Positions 1 through 7,066 are shown, counted from the first letter of the stretch. The stretch: DNA of 18,696 nt from Gammaproteobacteria bacterium (GCA_003228965.1 QIGP01000001.1:1-18696), one strand, 5' to 3'. Numbers and translations: made by a program. The notes: generated by a model from the letters alone, not told the origin.

Positions 1-1
1 C

Positions 2-313
2 GACGTTGCAGTGGACCAGATTCTGACTATTGTTCAAGCAGCCGATTCCGACGGCGACAGCGTTCTCGACGCAGACGATAATTGCCGGTTTATTGCCAAC
101 CCTCTGCAAATAGATGCCGATGGCGATGGTTTTGGTAATCAGTGCGATTCGGATCTTAACAACGACCTGATAACCAATTTCCTTGACTTGAGTTTGTTCT
201 CTGCGGAGTTTCTAACCAATGATCCGGTCGCTGATTTCAACTCGGACGGTGTCGTAAATTTTGTCGACTTGGCACTTTTCGGAGACTATTACTTGCTGCC
301 ACCCGGACCGTAA
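2..313 (+). CDS. C-terminal end of a thrombospondin type 3 / dockerin-like Ca-binding surface protein (5' partial)
   Basis: The reading frame is open to the left edge of the window, so only about 103 C-terminal residues are present. It carries a thrombospondin type 3 pattern ([14 protein letters not shown] followed by [19 protein letters not shown]), which binds Ca2+ through Asp-rich loops in known family members. Two dockerin-like EF-hand repeats follow, [16 protein letters not shown] and [16 protein letters not shown], ending in a short Pro/Gly tail. In marine bacteria such tails usually end large secreted or cell-surface proteins. The catalytic or adhesive part lies outside the window, so no overall function can be given. 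It ends about 60 bp before the next gene on the same strand, but no direct functional link is visible. Confidence 0.8.
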   Translation, partial: DVAVDQILTIVQAADSDGDSVLDADDNCRFIANPLQIDADGDGFGNQCDSDLNNDLITNFLDLSLFSAEFLTNDPVADFNSDGVVNFVDLALFGDYYLLPPGP

Positions 314-374
314 ATATCACCACAAGTTACGGCAGACGCGTTGTTAAGTGCGTCGACCAACCAGGAACTGCTCC

Positions 375-1394
375 ATGACCGGCATTGTGCGACAGCAGGC
401 GACAGCGGGGTTGCGCGAATGCCGAACATCGACCGGCCTGCAAGTTCTGGGGCTGTGGATGTTGTTTTTCCTGGCACAATCACTACAGGCCGAGGATGCG
501 CCGCCGGTAGGCTCCACCGATTCCCCTCAAATGCGTGTGGTCTTGATCGGTCATCTTTACAGCCTGCTGGTTGAAAAGCAGAGCCGCGACGCCAAGCCGT
601 TTAACGTCGAGGAGCATTTGGCGGTGTTGGTAGACGAGGTTCGGCAGCTACAACCCGATGCCGTATTTTTACTCGGTGACATTACGAACAACGGAAAAGC
701 ACACGAGTGGGCCACAATACAAAATGCTTTTGCACGTCAGGAGGCCCCTGTTCATGGGGTTCCGGGCAATCACGATTTGACGGCAGGTTGGGAAGCCTTT
801 TCCGAGTTGGGTGGGCAAGGGAGTCGAAGTGTCGTTGTTGGCCAGACCAAATTTATTCTGTTGGGGCACGAGAGTTTTCCCAATGCACTGCCGAACGACA
901 ACCTGGCAAGCTTCATTGACCGAGAGCTAGAAGATCACGCCAACTACCGCGAAGTCGTAATCCTGATGCACTTTCTTCTCAAGGGCACTGCGTATTGGGA
1001 GCGGGAGATTGTACCGCTTCTCAAGGGGCGGGTTGAAAAAGTGTTCACAGGAGATCTGGTCAGGCAGCATCTAAAAGCTCAAACGGATCGTGATAACAAT
1101 ATCCTGTACGCAAGCTCGTCGATCAAGTTCAAAGGAGAAGGGCCTGCCGTATTTATAGTACTGGAACAAACGGGTTCGGGGCTACGCGCAATTCCCCATG
1201 TGCTGCCTCTTGAGCTTTCACAAGCCTGGTACGAAGACGACAAAGACACGGAAACTTCAGCCGACAGGTTTACCCGAGTCGTAAAGAGGGTGCCAACCAG
1301 GGTGTTAGTGGCATTGCTCGTGACAGCTTTAGTTGTAGGGATACTAAGCATCATCGGACTCACCAGTCTGGTCCGCAGGTGGCGGTCGGTTTAA
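375..1394 (+). CDS. membrane-anchored calcineurin-like metallophosphoesterase-fold protein with degenerate metal site
   Basis: 339 aa from ATG 375, chosen because AGGA at 363-366 lies 8 nt upstream; a GTG at 348 is also in frame but has no such site. An N-terminal hydrophobic stretch (about residues 21-37, ending SLQAED) looks like a signal peptide or anchor. A second membrane segment lies at about 309-331, followed by RRWRSV, so the domain should sit outside the cytoplasm and be tethered at its C-terminus. The core keeps the phosphoesterase motifs GDITNNG (101-107) and GNHD (131-134), and has a His in LMHF (199). The first motif, normally D-x-H, reads GHLYS (59-63), and the last, normally GHxH, reads GDLV (226-229), so several expected metal ligands are absent. 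It may be a pseudo-enzyme or a divergent enzyme. It converges with the CotH operon. Family membership is fairly sure; activity and substrate are unknown. Confidence 0.8.
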   Translation: MTGIVRQQATAGLRECRTSTGLQVLGLWMLFFLAQSLQAEDAPPVGSTDSPQMRVVLIGHLYSLLVEKQSRDAKPFNVEEHLAVLVDEVRQLQPDAVFLLGDITNNGKAHEWATIQNAFARQEAPVHGVPGNHDLTAGWEAFSELGGQGSRSVVVGQTKFILLGHESFPNALPNDNLASFIDRELEDHANYREVVILMHFLLKGTAYWEREIVPLLKGRVEKVFTGDLVRQHLKAQTDRDNNILYASSSIKFKGEGPAVFIVLEQTGSGLRAIPHVLPLELSQAWYEDDKDTETSADRFTRVVKRVPTRVLVALLVTALVVGILSIIGLTSLVRRWRSV

Positions 1395-1417
1395 ACGGTC
1401 GAGTGCGGGACTGACTG

Positions 1418-3976
1418 TTAGCGTACGGTTTTCTTACCGTACACATTGCCGTACATAAGGGCATTGACATCGTCTATGTCACCAATCTTGAGCGTGTCGT
1501 CTATTTGCAGCGACGAACCTTTTTCAACGATAAATTCTTTACCTTCGCCCGTAATCGTCAAGCCGCGGGCGATGCCGTGAGTCGGGCCATATTCGGCTTT
1601 CTTTTGGTACAAGGCAAACGCCAGCGCGTTATCGTCAAGAGAGATATTTTCAATTTCGAAAGTGGAATTGTCTTTGGAACTGATGGCAATGCCGGAGTTT
1701 TGTACGGTCAGATTTTTACCGCGCATCACGGATGCTTCCCCAACACTCACGCCTTTGTCACCTGCACCAGAAATTAAGATGTCGCGAATCTCGATTTTCG
1801 AACCGGACGTATCTATCGCGTCGTTACCGGTTGCGAGGAAACGAGTATTGGAAACAGTACCGCGCGAAAAGTCTGAGTCGAATGCGTCGGATTTGTTGGC
1901 GCTGAACAGACTGTCCTTGATCTCAAATTTGGACCGCACAATATTCAAAGCATCCTCAGACTGGTTGGCGAGAAAAGAGACGTTATTCAAAGAGACTTCA
2001 CTCTCGTTAAACAATACGGCTGCGGTGACCGACCAGCCTTGAAACTCCGCCGCACGCATATTTGAGAACTCTGCATGCGAAACCACACTCTTGTCATTCG
2101 CATTCAGTACAACAACTCCACGCCCGGTACTGTCGCTTGAAAAAAATCTGACAGGCTCGGCTTCAGTGCCCTGAATGGTTAGCGCTCCATAAGAAAGTAT
2201 GAATGCCCCGTCGGTCAAATCGATGTGTGCGCCAGGCATCACGGTTAGTGATTGCCTGGACGAGACGACCAGGTTTTTATCGATGTTGAGTAGCCCGGAA
2301 GGAATGGTCAAAGTAGAACCGTCGGACAAGATGCCGTCATTGTCAGCGTACTCTGAAACGGGATACCGGTTTTTCGCCAGGGCTTCGCTTTTTTGCCAGG
2401 GAAAAATTTTAACTTCAAACGACTTTGCGATTCCCGGTACGACGCACTTGATGAATGCCATGTGAGCATCGTCGGACTCTAACGAGACAGGCAGGGTTAT
2501 GAGCGTGTTGCCGTTTGCCTGAACGTCCTGTTGGATGGCGTGCATTTCTTCGCCGACGCGCAAAGCCTCGCACTGCAAGGGAAAGTGGTGGTCGTTACGC
2601 ACGATGATTTCACCGGCTACCTCATTCGCCGACAGATAGGCCGTGACGGCAGTGGAGAAGTCGCTGTCGAGATAGGCGCCGATATAGTCCACTTGGTCGA
2701 ACAGATACTGCGCAGAGATGTCGTAGTAGGGAAAGTCAGAATGCAGCGTCTTCGTTGCAGCATCAATTTCATCCTGGTGTTCGGCAATGAAGGCGTTCAG
2801 AAATTCTGACGACGAGTATTGTCTGAGATACTGGAAGTAGTGGCGTACGAACCTGGTGTCGCGGAAAATAGCGCTGTGGTAGGCGAAAGGTATTGGGGCG
2901 GGCTCTGACTTCAGTGGGCTGGGGTTCAAGTCCTCTACGAACAGCCGGAAACTGTCATTTATCATGTAAGGCGATGCCCATTCCCGTGCGATGGGCTCTA
3001 GTAGCCGTGTTATCGGGTTGAGATAGAAAAACTCGTTACTTACGTAGTGAGTGTGCCGTCCGTTTACCAGGTCGGACAGAGCATAGTATTTGGCGAGCTT
3101 GTCGACGTCGAAAAGCACACCAGCCGGAATGTCGCCAGCCCAGAAACCTTCCCAAAGCGTATCTAAAGTACGCGCTTGCTCGACAAGCTTGGGATTTTTC
3201 GCAATGGTATTGGGTTTGAAAAGCTCGAAATCCCGTTCCTTGAGCTTGATGATAATGCCTTCTCGTCGTCCGTTTCGCTCAAGCAGGCGTTTGTCAAAAT
3301 GTTCTTCCAAGGCATAAATGCCAAGGTTCTTTCCGTTAACGACGACTTTTACAAATTCGTAATTTAGTGAGATCAAGCCTACTGACTTTTCGAGTCGGTG
3401 GTTTAGCCATTCGGTAAATGGAGGACGGGCTCTCGCCTCGGGTACGAGTAATGTGAACTTGTTCATTCCGAGGATCAGATTGTCGCCCTTGAGGTTGGTA
3501 CGTAGTGACCATTTTTGGCGTGAACCAATATGGTCAAAGTTGACGCCTGTGAGCGAGAATTTCGCCGACATTTGATTGTCGGTACCGCCAACAGTTATGT
3601 CGCCAGGGACTTCCTCGTCCTTGATCTCCTTACTAATGCTGTTGCTGCCGGGTGCAAGGGCTTTCTCGCGTAGATAGGCCAGCTTTTGATAGTCATTGTT
3701 TTTTAAGTCGATGAAGAGCGCAATCGGGTCGGAGGTTAGCCCACCCAGGTAGTTGGGTACAATGTTTAGTTTTTCACCAGCAACTCCACGCACAATGTCC
3801 AGAATGGTTGAAGCTTGTCTTGTTTTGTCGAGTTTTATTCCGACGTAAGTGCCGCCCACAAACAAGATGGTTCCAAGACCCAGGAGAAATAAAACCAACA
3901 CCCCATTGTGTGGAAAAATCTGCTTCAACAAAGAAGCTGACTTGCCCTTTGTGGTCTTGGTGTGAAGGATCTCCAT
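1418..3976 (-). CDS. CotH-kinase family protein with C-terminal parallel beta-helix
   Basis: 852 aa. The N-terminus has one membrane segment (about residues 25-48) after a short Lys-rich stretch, predicting a protein anchored in the inner membrane with its bulk outside. Residues about 130-430 match the CotH family, an atypical protein-kinase fold first known from Bacillus spore coat. Recognisable parts are LRTNLKGDNLILGMNKFTLL (about 158-177), VNGKNLGIYALEEHFDKRLL (about 213-232) and the SDLVNGRHTHYVSNEFFY segment (about 301-318). Where CotH proteins commonly have a W-D-x-D-like element, this one reads EWAS (332-335), so metal binding may be altered; this alignment is by eye. Residues about 560-830 contain repeated short strands typical of a right-handed beta-helix. 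It starts immediately after the DUF4956 stop codon (TAAATG, no gap) and is the last gene of the operon. Substrate unknown. Confidence 0.88.
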   Translation of the reverse strand: MEILHTKTTKGKSASLLKQIFPHNGVLVLFLLGLGTILFVGGTYVGIKLDKTRQASTILDIVRGVAGEKLNIVPNYLGGLTSDPIALFIDLKNNDYQKLAYLREKALAPGSNSISKEIKDEEVPGDITVGGTDNQMSAKFSLTGVNFDHIGSRQKWSLRTNLKGDNLILGMNKFTLLVPEARARPPFTEWLNHRLEKSVGLISLNYEFVKVVVNGKNLGIYALEEHFDKRLLERNGRREGIIIKLKERDFELFKPNTIAKNPKLVEQARTLDTLWEGFWAGDIPAGVLFDVDKLAKYYALSDLVNGRHTHYVSNEFFYLNPITRLLEPIAREWASPYMINDSFRLFVEDLNPSPLKSEPAPIPFAYHSAIFRDTRFVRHYFQYLRQYSSSEFLNAFIAEHQDEIDAATKTLHSDFPYYDISAQYLFDQVDYIGAYLDSDFSTAVTAYLSANEVAGEIIVRNDHHFPLQCEALRVGEEMHAIQQDVQANGNTLITLPVSLESDDAHMAFIKCVVPGIAKSFEVKIFPWQKSEALAKNRYPVSEYADNDGILSDGSTLTIPSGLLNIDKNLVVSSRQSLTVMPGAHIDLTDGAFILSYGALTIQGTEAEPVRFFSSDSTGRGVVVLNANDKSVVSHAEFSNMRAAEFQGWSVTAAVLFNESEVSLNNVSFLANQSEDALNIVRSKFEIKDSLFSANKSDAFDSDFSRGTVSNTRFLATGNDAIDTSGSKIEIRDILISGAGDKGVSVGEASVMRGKNLTVQNSGIAISSKDNSTFEIENISLDDNALAFALYQKKAEYGPTHGIARGLTITGEGKEFIVEKGSSLQIDDTLKIGDIDDVNALMYGNVYGKKTVR

Positions 3977-4657
3977 TTAGATGTTGCCTATATTGTCGAA
4001 GTAGCTAGTCGACAGATGGGGGTTGAGCGTCTTGAGCTCTTTCTTGATTTTCACCAAATCTTCGTAAGACTCTAAAACCACCGAATACAGAATTTCCATA
4101 TCAGCTTCGTTTTCATCCATACGTTTGAGTGTCACGCCAATGGAGTTTGCGGCCAGAATATCGGTAATTTTTTCAAGATCGACGTTAGCTGACGAACCGC
4201 TAACCCGGAAATTCCCAAATTCTGTCAGCTTTGTTTTGGATATGCGTGCGCGGACAATAATAATTGTGGTAATGATTGTAAATGCAATAATTGTAAGGAC
4301 CAGCTGATCGGCACCCAACCCGAGACCTATGGCGATGGCCAGGAACGCGTAGGTCAATTCTTCTGGCTCCTTAATGGCTGTTCTGAACCGAACGATAGAC
4401 AGTGCGCCCACCAAGCCCAGCGAGAGCGCCAGGGACGATTTCACGATAGTAATGATCACCATGATGGTCATGGTCAAAATCAGGAATGTACGGGCGAACA
4501 TTTGTCGGTTCGATAATGCCTTGCCGTACTTGACGTAAATTCGTCCCAAAATTGTTGCAAGAACAGCTGCAACTATTAAGTTGATAATGAAGCTTGGTAA
4601 CGAGACCTGTGCACTCGATGATGCGAGAAACTGCTCGAAAGTTTGTAATTTGTTCAT
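3977..4657 (-). CDS. DUF4956 family membrane protein
   Basis: 226 aa. Three to four predicted membrane segments occupy about residues 20-150. They surround the family's most conserved stretch, SLGLVGALSIVRFRTAIKEP, followed by EEL. The C-terminal about 75 residues are soluble and charged, with a beta-alpha pattern that may be a small ferredoxin-like regulatory domain. DUF4956 proteins are repeatedly encoded beside VTC-domain and CotH proteins; their activity is not established, and a role as membrane channel or scaffold for the polymerase is inference. The ribosome-binding site AAAGG lies in the 11-bp gap after the VTC gene and overlaps that gene's end, which suggests coupled translation. The stop codon directly abuts the CotH start. 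Confidence 0.92.
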   Translation of the reverse strand: MNKLQTFEQFLASSSAQVSLPSFIINLIVAAVLATILGRIYVKYGKALSNRQMFARTFLILTMTIMVIITIVKSSLALSLGLVGALSIVRFRTAIKEPEELTYAFLAIAIGLGLGADQLVLTIIAFTIITTIIIVRARISKTKLTEFGNFRVSGSSANVDLEKITDILAANSIGVTLKRMDENEADMEILYSVVLESYEDLVKIKKELKTLNPHLSTSYFDNIGNI

Positions 4658-4668
4658 AAAGTGCCTTT

Positions 4669-5367
4669 TTATATATTCAACATCGTAACGCCGATCCCCT
4701 GGACGTATTTCGAGCTTTTGGTCATTCTGAATGGAAAATCATTGCTTATGGTTTCAATATCGTCGTCGCTCTGGTCATCGTATTTGACTTCGATGACGAC
4801 GTCGTTCGAGTTTCGTTTACTGAAAAGCGTATTGTTTCCGGTAGCCATTTTGTAAAACGTCAGGTTGTAATCGAGGGTTAGACGGTAACGTTGGTCACTC
4901 GAAATGAAATACCTGCGCGTATAGGTGTTTAGCAGAACCGGCCGCATGGTCGTCAGCGCCTCGGAGACGGTTTCAGGCAAGTCGGAGGCGGCGATACAAT
5001 TGCTAAGGGTTCGCACGTCAAAACGTTTGGTGAAATCGAGAGGCTTCAATTTGTATCGTCTCTTACAGCCAACGAGGGCCTCTCTGATTTTAATTTCAAG
5101 GACCGGGTTGTCTACTTGTCCAAACGTGCTGCCGTACCAGCGAGCCCTTAACTTGCGACGCTGTGCCTGGCCATCGATGTTCTGGACGAGACAAAAATAG
5201 TTGTCGGTGTCAAAGTAGATGTTGTTGATCTGACGTTCCGAGTACAGTCTGGTGAAATACATCTTGTTACGCAGGATGATTTCTTCAAGCATGCGGTAGT
5301 CGCCGTTCTCGATAAGAAATTTTCGCTCGTAGCGCCAATCTTGTTGGCTTTTAAACGTGTCGCTCAT
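4669..5367 (-). CDS. VTC-domain (polyphosphate polymerase-type) protein
   Basis: 232 aa from ATG 5367. A longer frame to a TTG at 5439 exists, but its extra residues look non-coding and homology begins at RYERKF. The protein is a triphosphate-tunnel metalloenzyme of the VTC type. In yeast Vtc4 this domain makes polyphosphate from ATP. The basic and acidic tunnel strands are visible: RYERKF (12-17), IYFDT (50-54), RRKLRARWYG (70-79), LEIKI (90-94), RRYFI (151-155), LTLDYN (163-168), VIEVKY (191-196) and TKSSKY near the C-terminus (216-221). The key residues of the fold therefore seem intact. No signal peptide is present, so it is cytoplasmic, presumably docked on the DUF4956 membrane protein encoded 11 bp downstream. 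Direct polyphosphate synthesis by this protein is inferred from the family. Confidence 0.9.
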   Translation of the reverse strand: MSDTFKSQQDWRYERKFLIENGDYRMLEEIILRNKMYFTRLYSERQINNIYFDTDNYFCLVQNIDGQAQRRKLRARWYGSTFGQVDNPVLEIKIREALVGCKRRYKLKPLDFTKRFDVRTLSNCIAASDLPETVSEALTTMRPVLLNTYTRRYFISSDQRYRLTLDYNLTFYKMATGNNTLFSKRNSNDVVIEVKYDDQSDDDIETISNDFPFRMTKSSKYVQGIGVTMLNI

Positions 5368-5439
5368 GCGTCTCTGCTTTTTTGATCTGCTGATTGTAGC
5401 GGCAGATCGTTGTCGAAAATAGAGTGTCGAGTACGGCAA

Positions 5440-5773
5440 TCAAATTATGTTGAATGTGTACGGGTTGCTGCAAGTCCAGTAGCCGATCATTATATCGTGA
5501 CCGCACAGTCAAGTGTAGCTCCCAATTCCTTGACTAGCCGCGGTTTTTGGGCATGAGCCGTTGCTTTTACTCAAAAGCGGGTTCTTGTTCAACTGGCCCG
5601 ATCACCAATATCCCTAAAATCAGACACACGCCACCGTGGATCGGCATTTTCTTTACGGTGGTGAACTAGCGGTATTAAGTGTGGCGATGGTCATCGTGAT
5701 CTACGTTATCCGTTCAACCTCGATCGCCAGATGCTCGTGTAGAGATCCAGCCAATTTCGCGGTCAATGACGGG
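5440..5773. other. intergenic region upstream of the VTC operon
   Basis: No convincing gene was found here. The left part holds the promoter candidates of the minus-strand operon. A 7-bp inverted repeat, CCACCGT (5631-5637) and ACGGTGG (5655-5661), is separated by 17 bp. The plus-strand open frame crossing this region (5636-6034) runs antisense to the better-supported remnant and has no recognisable domain. Confidence 0.4.
5444..5473 (-). promoter_or_regulatory. candidate promoter of the VTC-DUF4956-CotH operon
   Basis: On the minus strand TTGCAG (5468-5473) is separated by 18 nt from CATAAT (5444-5449), a sigma70-like arrangement that would give a leader of about 70 nt before ATG 5367. A second candidate lies just upstream: a perfect TATAAT at 5489-5494, but its TTGACT (5507-5512) is only 12 nt away, too close for a normal promoter. 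Either or both may be used. Confidence 0.35.
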
Positions 5774-6222
5774 TTAGATTTGATCATTCATCCGTTCAGT
5801 GATTATTTGCAATACTTCAGGGTCAGTTGTCTCTTCTATCTGACCATACTCACTAGTGGCCCTGTCTGTGCTGTCTGGAACATATGGTTCGGGGTGGGCA
5901 GGATTCTGTTGCTAACATCAGAATGGCCCTGTTTGCCCGCGCTAACGATACCGGCGACGTTTTGTTTTGCTGGCACTTGCGAGTCTTTGTCACAGTTAAG
6001 AACCAATACCGGCGTATCAGGTTTCTCCCAGTAGTCTGGGGCGATAACTTTTTCTGGCGCTTTAACCGATGGTGGCGGCGATGGCGGTTGTGTCGCTCGC
6101 GACGCCCGTGTCGGTTCTGGCACCGTCAGACTGGCCCGAGCACGCTCAAATTCAAGACGTTCTTTATCGCTCATTGCCCTCTGCGTGTCCCTTTCAACCA
6201 TTCGTGCTTTTGCGGATCGCAT
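5774..6222 (-). pseudogene. frameshifted remnant, possibly the C-terminal part of a BlaR1/M56-like protein
   Basis: On the minus strand a frame from 6222 encodes a charged helix (ARMVERDTQRAMSDKERLEF) followed by a Pro-rich linker (QPPSPPPSVKAPEK), then loses sense near 5850. Another frame encodes a plausible protein end, EEYGQIEE-like then TDPEVLQIITERMNDQI, stopping at 5774-5776, so a frameshift appears to lie at about 5840-5920. The piece lies downstream of a BlaR1-like start and overlaps the end of that fragment in a different frame, which suggests a large internal deletion. Assigning it to BlaR1 rests on position and on the charged-helix plus Pro-rich look only; the sequence itself was not recognised. 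Confidence 0.4.
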
Positions 6223-6301
6223 AACGCGCCAGTAAGATTACGATTAGCAACAGGCTGATCTCAGTGTTCGCCTGCCAAAGGGCTGGCAACAAAACACTCA
6301 T
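6194..6301 (-). pseudogene. N-terminal fragment of a BlaR1/MecR1-like M56 sensor peptidase
   Basis: A 35-codon frame encodes MSVLLPALWQANTEISLLLI and VILLARYAIRK, then stops. The pattern 'LWQAN...ISLLL...LLARYxIRK' is how the first membrane helix of M56-family (BlaR1/MecR1) antirepressors begins; intact members are several hundred residues long. The ATG overlaps the TGA of the BlaI-like fragment (ATGA), the usual arrangement of blaI-blaR1 pairs. All further membrane helices and the HExxH zinc site are missing. A broken gene is therefore well supported; the name rests on short similarity and context. Confidence 0.6.
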
Positions 6302-6510
6302 TGCCCGTCCTCGTGGTCTTGCGGTTCGTCATCCAGGAGCTCTTTCAGATAGTCCAGCTCCCGGGTCGACAACCTTTCGCTTTGGACAAAAGTTGTCAGT
6401 AATTCTTTCATATTGCCTTTGAATGCTTTTTTCAAAAAACCTTCACTTTCTTCGGTCAGGAAATCATCACGCTCTGAGTAGTGAACCAGCGCTTCGGGAA
6501 GTGGACCATA
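6298..6510 (-). pseudogene. C-terminal fragment of a BlaI/MecI-like repressor
   Basis: The minus-strand frame reads about 70 residues, including GFLKKAFKGNMKELLTTFVQ and ERLSTRELDYLKELLDD, ending in DHEDGQ and TGA. This matches the dimerisation end of BlaI/MecI family repressors, in which an F-x-G-x-x-x-x-L-x-x-F-V stretch precedes S-x-x-E-(I/L)-x-x-L-x-x-L-L. The N-terminal winged-helix DNA-binding half is absent. Similarity stops at the boundary of the 58-bp tandem repeats, and the frame meets a stop a few codons inside the repeat. It overlaps the BlaR1-like start by 4 nt. The fragment cannot bind DNA as a normal BlaI. Confidence 0.65.
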
Positions 6511-6623
6511 AGGCCAGGAATTGGCTTAGGAAATTGAGTAATGGGTAGACTTGACCCCATCTCCTATAAGGCCAGGAATTGGCTTAGGAAATTGAGTAAT
6601 GGGTAGACTTGACCCCATCTCCT
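6508..6623. repeat. two perfect 58-bp tandem repeats
   Basis: Copy 1 is 6508-6565 and copy 2 is 6566-6623, identical by eye. Each contains GGCCAGGAATTGGC near its start and GGGTAGACTTGACCCCAT near its end. The array sits exactly between the BlaI fragment and the IS6 fragment. The 'GACCCCAT' block resembles short modules often seen near REP-associated (RAYT) elements in gammaproteobacteria; that link is from memory and unproven. Confidence 0.9.
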
Positions 6624-6915
6624 TGTATGTTGCCTGTTCGCTCAGCTATCGTGATCTGGAAGCGGGTATCAGACCGTACAATATTGACGAAAACAAACGC
6701 GTCAAGATTCGTCAATGTAAATGTCTGAACAATATTGTCGAACAGGATCACCGGTTTATCAAACGACAGATCCGACCGCTGCTGGGCTTTAAATCTTTCC
6801 GGTCGGCGCGTGCACGGTGGCAGGGATTGAACTGTGGCGAATGTTGAAGAAGGGCCAAAACAAAAGTTCACTGATCGCATGGCAGCAGTTTTACGCCTTG
6901 GCTCTGACAGGATAA
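6624..6915 (+). pseudogene. internally deleted, frameshifted IS6-family transposase
   Basis: The first frame reads YVACSLSYRDLE, the motif near the N-terminus of IS6/IS26-type DDE transposases. It then jumps to IRQCKCLNNIVEQDHRFIKR and RPLLGFKSFRSA, the region close to the C-terminus. The two DDE aspartates and over a hundred residues between these motifs are missing. Near 6808-6815 a one-base frameshift moves the end into the next frame, which reads VAGIELWRMLKKGQ and continues to a stop at 6913-6915. In full-length IS6 transposases this C-terminal end is continuous. The protein is certainly inactive. Confidence 0.85.
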
Positions 6916-6969
6916 TTGTGTCCGGAGAAACAGTAACGCATCGCATTCCATATTATTTGTGACAGAACC
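6624..6969 (+). mobile_element. remnant of an IS6-family insertion sequence with right terminal repeat
   Basis: It comprises the transposase remnant plus a right end at 6956-6969, TTTGTGACAGAACC. The reverse complement, GGTTCTGTCACAAA, resembles IS6/IS26 family terminal repeats (GGxxCTGTTGCAAA). The left end is missing and replaced by the 58-bp tandem repeats. No target-site duplication can be tested because the left end is lost. It ends about 100 bp before the isocitrate dehydrogenase start, so part of that gene's upstream region is defined by the insertion. Confidence 0.75.
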
Positions 6970-6974
6970 GTTTT

Positions 6975-7023
6975 TATCCATTGTGAGTTTGATCTGTTGT
7001 GAGTACTCCAAAATGGATATACT
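6975..7023 (+). promoter_or_regulatory. candidate promoter and operator of the isocitrate dehydrogenase gene
   Basis: A good -10 box, TATACT, lies at 7018-7023; the -35 is poor (TGTTGT at 6995-7000, 17-nt spacer), suggesting dependence on an activator. An 8-bp inverted repeat, TATCCATT (6975-6982) and AATGGATA (7012-7019), overlaps the -10. Between its arms TTGTGAGT occurs twice (6981-6988 and 6997-7004), 16 bp apart. The leader would be about 35 nt. Confidence 0.4.
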
Positions 7024-7066
7024 GCCTGGTGACAATAAATGAAACCGCAATATTGAGGATGCAGCA

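Noticed and set aside
1423..1442. Hairpin GTACGG-TTTTCTTA-CCGTAC at the end of the CotH gene as a terminator
   Set aside because: The stem is only 6 bp, lies inside the coding end and lacks a T-run in either direction.
5368..5439. N-terminal extension of the VTC protein from a TTG at 5439
   Set aside because: The added residues are Ser/Arg/Lys-rich without family similarity and the candidate promoter lies just upstream of this stretch; ATG 5367 fits the family start.
5636..6034. Plus-strand frame of 132 codons in the intergenic region
   Set aside because: It lies opposite the better-supported minus-strand remnant, has no ribosome-binding site and its peptide shows no domain or consistent composition.
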